Shown in pieces: positions 61,127 through 64,000 of a stretch of DNA of 64,000 bases. Numbering within the stretch: position 1 is the stretch's first letter; each line of letters begins with the position of its first letter. The notes below the pieces were generated by a model. The model saw only the letters and a program-made list of their open reading frames with translations, made no database searches and was not told where the DNA came from. This stretch comes from Candidatus Peribacteria bacterium RIFCSPHIGHO2_01_FULL_51_35. GTDB lineage: Bacteria; Patescibacteriota; Gracilibacteria; Peribacterales; Peribacteraceae. Position numbers and translations under genes: made by a program. Location of the stretch: assembly GCA_001787535.1 (NCBI GenBank), contig MFXP01000004.1, positions 202,652 to 266,651 on the forward strand, in the 5' to 3' direction.

Positions 61127-61182
61127 TGGGGGGTACTGTACTGGAAAGAGGGCGGGAGATGAATACGGGAAATAGCCGTGGA

Positions 61183-61252
61183 ATGACCAAAACACAATGA
61201 ACAATGACCAAGTTTGTTCAGGCTTTCGATTTTGGTCATTGGTCTATGGTCA
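61183..61252. repeat. Inverted repeat of TTGGTCATT units, second copy
   Basis: AATGACCAAAAC...AATGACCAA pairs with TTTTGGTCATTGGTCTATGG; it abuts the stop of the LCP gene. Degenerate relative to 60121-60217. Confidence 0.7.
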
Positions 61253-62770
61253 TTATTTAAGCAGATCTTGAAGAGGGGTAAATCCATACTGCTGCCCAAC
61301 AATGATCGTGATGTCTGCAATGTTTTCCGAGGGCAGATCGGTCGGAAGTGTGCCCAGAGGAATATCCAGCAACTCGCTGAAGAAGGTTGCTGCGTTCTTT
61401 TGAGCATCGGAGGCGGGAGCAATGTACGTCTCCTCAATCTTTTCGATGCCTGCGTTCTTGATCTCGTCCACAGAGAAGCCGTAACGGAACAATTCTCCGC
61501 CCAGTTTGCCGGCAAGGCCGCTCTTGGCTCCTGCATTCAGCACATTGATGCGTGGTTTGCTGATGTGGATGGCACGGTTCCTGAACAGAAGATCGGACAG
61601 TGTGTGGATTTGCTTCCACGTCACGGGATATTCAGGAATCGAAATCGGCAGCAGCACAGAAGCGCCTTCGAAAAGATCCCTGGGCGGCGTGTAGAGGAAA
61701 CCTCCGGGTTCCGCCAAGGTTCCATACAGACCGTTGCGGTCGCTCAGCTGCATGCTGATGATCCTGTTTCGGTCGATGTCCGCACCCAATTTCGCCGCTC
61801 CCACCATTTCTCGCACGCTCATAGTCGTCTCCAAGTGTGCACTCACGATTTTGTAGAGCGACATGATGCGGCCGGGATTCCTTAAGACTCCCTCACTTTT
61901 CACTTTTTCACCGAGGACGGACAAAATCTGCTGCTGGCGTGCGGAACGATCGAAATCACTGGAGGTGTGTCTGCTGCGTGCATACTTCAGAGCTGTTTCG
62001 CCATCCAGATGTTGCAATCCTGTGCGGATCTCGAACGTTTCGTACGTGTAGTTCGGCCCCGGATACTCCGTATCGACGATGTCATACGGAACTTCCAAAT
62101 CCACTCCGCCGATGGCATCCACGGCCTCCACAAAGCCGATGAAATCCACTTTCACGACGTGGTGCAGCGGCAGATCCAGCGCAAGACTCAGTTCTTTTGC
62201 CAGTTCCCGCATGGCTTCCAGCGACGCTTCTTTCTCCTCCATGTCCTTCTCAAACTTCAGGTACGATTTGTAGTCACGATACAAGCTGTTCACGCGGCCT
62301 GCACCCATGTTTTCCGTGTGGAGCAGGTACAAATCGCGCGGCAGGGACAGAAGCACTGCGCTCTTCGTGCGCGTCGCGTCTATGCTCATGATCATGATGG
62401 TGTCCGTCAGATCTTTGCCATCGTGCGTTTCATCGCCTTGGCCGAGCAGCAAGAAATTCGTGAGTCCGTCCTCGTCCGTTGGCAGATCCGCTCCCGCCAC
62501 ACCCAGTACGCCGGGCACGCTCACGACCCGCAGAGCGATCAATGCTTTGGCAATGCCTGCAAAAAGCAGGAAGATGAAGAAGACAGCCAGCAAAATCAAC
62601 ATGATCCGCTGCAGCAAGGCCACGCGTTTTTGATCATCCTGTCTTTTTTTCCATGCTGTGTACCACCCGAACACGGGTCTGCCAAATGTCAGAACTGCAA
62701 GCAGAATGGGTTGCCACTTTATGGCTCTTCGAGGAGCCTCCTCGCGTATGCGACGAGTTGTAAAAGACAT
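61253..62770 (-). CDS. LytR-CpsA-Psr (LCP) family protein
   Basis: 505 residues. One membrane helix (MLILLAVFFIFLLFAGIAKALIAL) is followed by the LCP domain: TNFLLLGQGD, DTIMIMSIDATRTKSAVLLSLPRDLYL, GRVNSLYR, GFVEAVDAIGGVDLEVP, and GETALKYARSRHTSSDFDRSARQQQIL with the conserved Arg/Asp. A LytR_C domain (INVLNAGAKSGLAGKLGGEL) ends the protein. It attaches polyprenyl-linked glycopolymers to the cell wall. TAGACT (62778-62783) is 7 nt before the ATG. The SLH and glycosyltransferase genes are likely functional partners. Confidence 0.93.
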   Translation of the reverse strand: MSFTTRRIREEAPRRAIKWQPILLAVLTFGRPVFGWYTAWKKRQDDQKRVALLQRIMLILLAVFFIFLLFAGIAKALIALRVVSVPGVLGVAGADLPTDEDGLTNFLLLGQGDETHDGKDLTDTIMIMSIDATRTKSAVLLSLPRDLYLLHTENMGAGRVNSLYRDYKSYLKFEKDMEEKEASLEAMRELAKELSLALDLPLHHVVKVDFIGFVEAVDAIGGVDLEVPYDIVDTEYPGPNYTYETFEIRTGLQHLDGETALKYARSRHTSSDFDRSARQQQILSVLGEKVKSEGVLRNPGRIMSLYKIVSAHLETTMSVREMVGAAKLGADIDRNRIISMQLSDRNGLYGTLAEPGGFLYTPPRDLFEGASVLLPISIPEYPVTWKQIHTLSDLLFRNRAIHISKPRINVLNAGAKSGLAGKLGGELFRYGFSVDEIKNAGIEKIEETYIAPASDAQKNAATFFSELLDIPLGTLPTDLPSENIADITIIVGQQYGFTPLQDLLK

Positions 62771-62808
62771 CGCGGGCAGTCTAAAGGAAGAGGTTCCCCG
62801 AAGGAAGA

Positions 62809-63531
62809 TTAAACCTTGTGAAAAAGAGAACTGCCCAGAGCCAGCAGGGCAAGAATCAATGGTTGATGGATCATGTAGATCCAGAGTGCATGGCGTCCCG
62901 GCCACGAGAAGATGCGTGGCAGACGATCAAAAGGAACCGTGGCACGCCAGGAAAGATTCTTGATGTAGAGGACATTGCCGAAGCTCACGCCAATCAAGAT
63001 CACGCCGAACCACGGGACGAGTGGAAAATAATCGAGGGATGTGAAAGAAGCAGGATACATTCCCAAAGGAATCAACAGCGAAGTTTCCGGATGAATGGAT
63101 TGCATCCATTGTCCGGCGAACATCAAAAGCAATCCGGGCACGAAGGCAAATGATTTAAATCGTGCGAAGAGTGGCAGCAGGAGCGTTGCGATGCCAATCA
63201 AATGGAGAATTCCAAAGCGAATGTACGTCGTGGGATCCAGTACATATGTAACGATCGTGATCAACATCGCGCACGCCAGGATCACGGCTCCGCGTCGCGC
63301 ATATTTTTTATATTGCGGAGTTCGTTCCCAGGAAATTGCAAAGCTGATGCCAACGAGAATCAGAAAAATGATTGCAACGGATCGTGCAAGCATCCACCAT
63401 CCTCCGGAAAACACATTCAAATCAACTCCATGAAAGAACGCGAGATCGAATGCGGAGTGATACACAATCATTCCAAGTATTGCCATTGTTCGCAGCAGAT
63501 CAATTTCCGGGTAACGATGGGATGCGACCAT
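62809..63531 (-). CDS. DUF1624/HGSNAT-like membrane acyltransferase
   Basis: 240 residues with seven membrane helices. YPEIDLLRTMAILGMIVYHSAFDL carries the conserved R and H of the heparan-glucosaminide N-acetyltransferase-like catalytic region; FGILHLIGIATLLLPLF and PLVPWFGVILIGVSFGNVLY, and the end GRHALWIYMIHQPLILALL, are typical. It may acetylate a surface sugar. The LCP gene begins 38 nt after its stop on the same strand. A REP-like hairpin lies just upstream of the ATG. Confidence 0.88.
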   Translation of the reverse strand: MVASHRYPEIDLLRTMAILGMIVYHSAFDLAFFHGVDLNVFSGGWWMLARSVAIIFLILVGISFAISWERTPQYKKYARRGAVILACAMLITIVTYVLDPTTYIRFGILHLIGIATLLLPLFARFKSFAFVPGLLLMFAGQWMQSIHPETSLLIPLGMYPASFTSLDYFPLVPWFGVILIGVSFGNVLYIKNLSWRATVPFDRLPRIFSWPGRHALWIYMIHQPLILALLALGSSLFHKV

Positions 63532-63538
63532 GTGCCTA

Positions 63539-63570
63539 TTGTAGGGGCACGGCGCGCCGTGCCCCTACAA
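63539..63570. repeat. REP-like perfect palindrome, 32 bp
   Basis: Arms TTGTAGGGGCACGGCG / CGCCGTGCCCCTACAA with no loop base. Between the DUF1624 gene and the zinc-ribbon gene. Confidence 0.85.
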
Positions 63571-63612
63571 GAAATAATTGGAATGGAGGCATGGCGCATC
63601 ATTTGAATGTAC

Positions 63613-63635
63613 AAAAAATCCCCCTTTCGGGGGAT
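63613..63635 (-). terminator. Terminator of the zinc-ribbon gene
   Basis: Minus-strand ATCCCCC-gaaa-GGGGGAT followed by TTTTT. Confidence 0.85.
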
Positions 63636-63665
63636 CTTCTTATTGCTTTGGAAGGGCAATTGTCC

Positions 63666-63950
63666 TTATGCAGCGTTGCGCTGTGCCATGAAGCACTCTT
63701 TGCAGAGCACGGGCTTGCCTCCCTCCTCGACTGGGCGAGGCTTGAAGGGGACCTGGCACTGAGCACCACATTTTGCACATGTGGCATCGTGCATTTCTCG
63801 TGTCGCGAAGCGTTCCTGCTTGCGAGCAGAACGGCAATCCTTGCAACGCTGGGGAGCGCTGAGGTTCTTGCTGGCGTAGAATTCCTGTTCACCATCGGTG
63901 AACGCGAACGTAGCGCCGCAATCGCGACATGTAAGCTGTTGATCAGCCAT
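63666..63950 (-). CDS. Zinc-ribbon protein with CxxC motifs
   Basis: 94 residues. LTCRDCGATFAFTDGEQEFYASKNLSAPQRCKDCRSARK forms one zinc ribbon (two CxxC pairs, with the FTDGEQEFY core of the probable zinc-ribbon family), and CAKCGAQCQVPFKP...VLCKECF a second. Small proteins of this type are common in Patescibacteria and Chloroflexi; their function is unknown, perhaps nucleic-acid binding. A terminator follows directly. The 50 nt upstream include a TATATC box and a TTCTTTC leader. Confidence 0.85.
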   Translation of the reverse strand: MADQQLTCRDCGATFAFTDGEQEFYASKNLSAPQRCKDCRSARKQERFATREMHDATCAKCGAQCQVPFKPRPVEEGGKPVLCKECFMAQRNAA

Positions 63951-64000
63951 ACGGTATGAAAGAAGGATATAAAGTTCGCCTGTTTCCTTCTTCCATTTCT

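Overview
The window looks like bacterial chromosome from a small-genome, Patescibacteria/CPR-like lineage. The Peregrinibacteria/Peribacteria group is my best guess, but that rests on gene style, not on a marker tree. Supporting signs are dense gene packing, S23-type four-helix-bundle genes, ComEC without its C-terminal domain, Cys-rich and SLH surface proteins, and almost no Shine-Dalgarno sequences. The standard genetic code fits: valS, pyrK-neighbourhood and lexA-neighbourhood genes end in ordinary stops, including TGA. Many genes have a -10 box of the TATACT/TACACT type only 6-9 nt before the start codon, so much of the transcriptome appears leaderless. I used this repeatedly to choose starts.

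Layout. 1-6.3 kb: a DUF3048 protein running off the left edge, ribosomal protein L25, a GT2 glycosyltransferase, two unknown genes and a K+-independent-type membrane pyrophosphatase. 6.3-18.5 kb: UvrC with an acetyltransferase-like domain inserted in its nuclease domain, a YtxH-like protein, CTP synthase, a structured intergenic RNA candidate, an S23 protein, a branched-chain amino-acid-type ABC transporter (LivG, K, H, M) and the pyrimidine pair PyrD/PyrK, split by an S23 cassette with perfect inverted repeats. 18.5-19.1 kb: a non-coding hub with two paralogous small RNAs, a CIRCE heat-shock operator and a 16-residue Gly/Cys micropeptide gene. 19.1-20.5 kb: two membrane proteins.

20.5-about 30.4 kb: an integrated island at tRNA-Glu. 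It carries a large serine recombinase whose last codons are the antisense of the tRNA, a small companion gene, an excisionase-like protein, a terminase-small-subunit-like protein, DUF4238, membrane proteins, a Cas2-fold protein, an XRE/ImmA pair and an MmeI-like restriction-modification enzyme.

30.7-38.8 kb: a cell-surface block with a Cys-rich repeat protein, two divergent SLH proteins (one with a CuA-type cupredoxin domain), a methyltransferase, a GT39-like glycosyltransferase and a sugar-nucleotide epimerase. 38.8-50.4 kb: paired membrane/winged-helix-like proteins, ComEC, RsmA, an attenuator with a leader peptide, a UvrD-family helicase, RmuC, rpsO and pnp with a putative zinc peptidase between them. 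50.4-64 kb: K+ channel, Ca2+ antiporter, FmdB, small membrane proteins, ValS, DinB, RAYT transposase, LexA with an operator in its promoter spacer, MFS transporter, LCP ligase, DUF1624 protein and a zinc-ribbon protein. REP-like hairpins recur throughout and probably relate to the RAYT.
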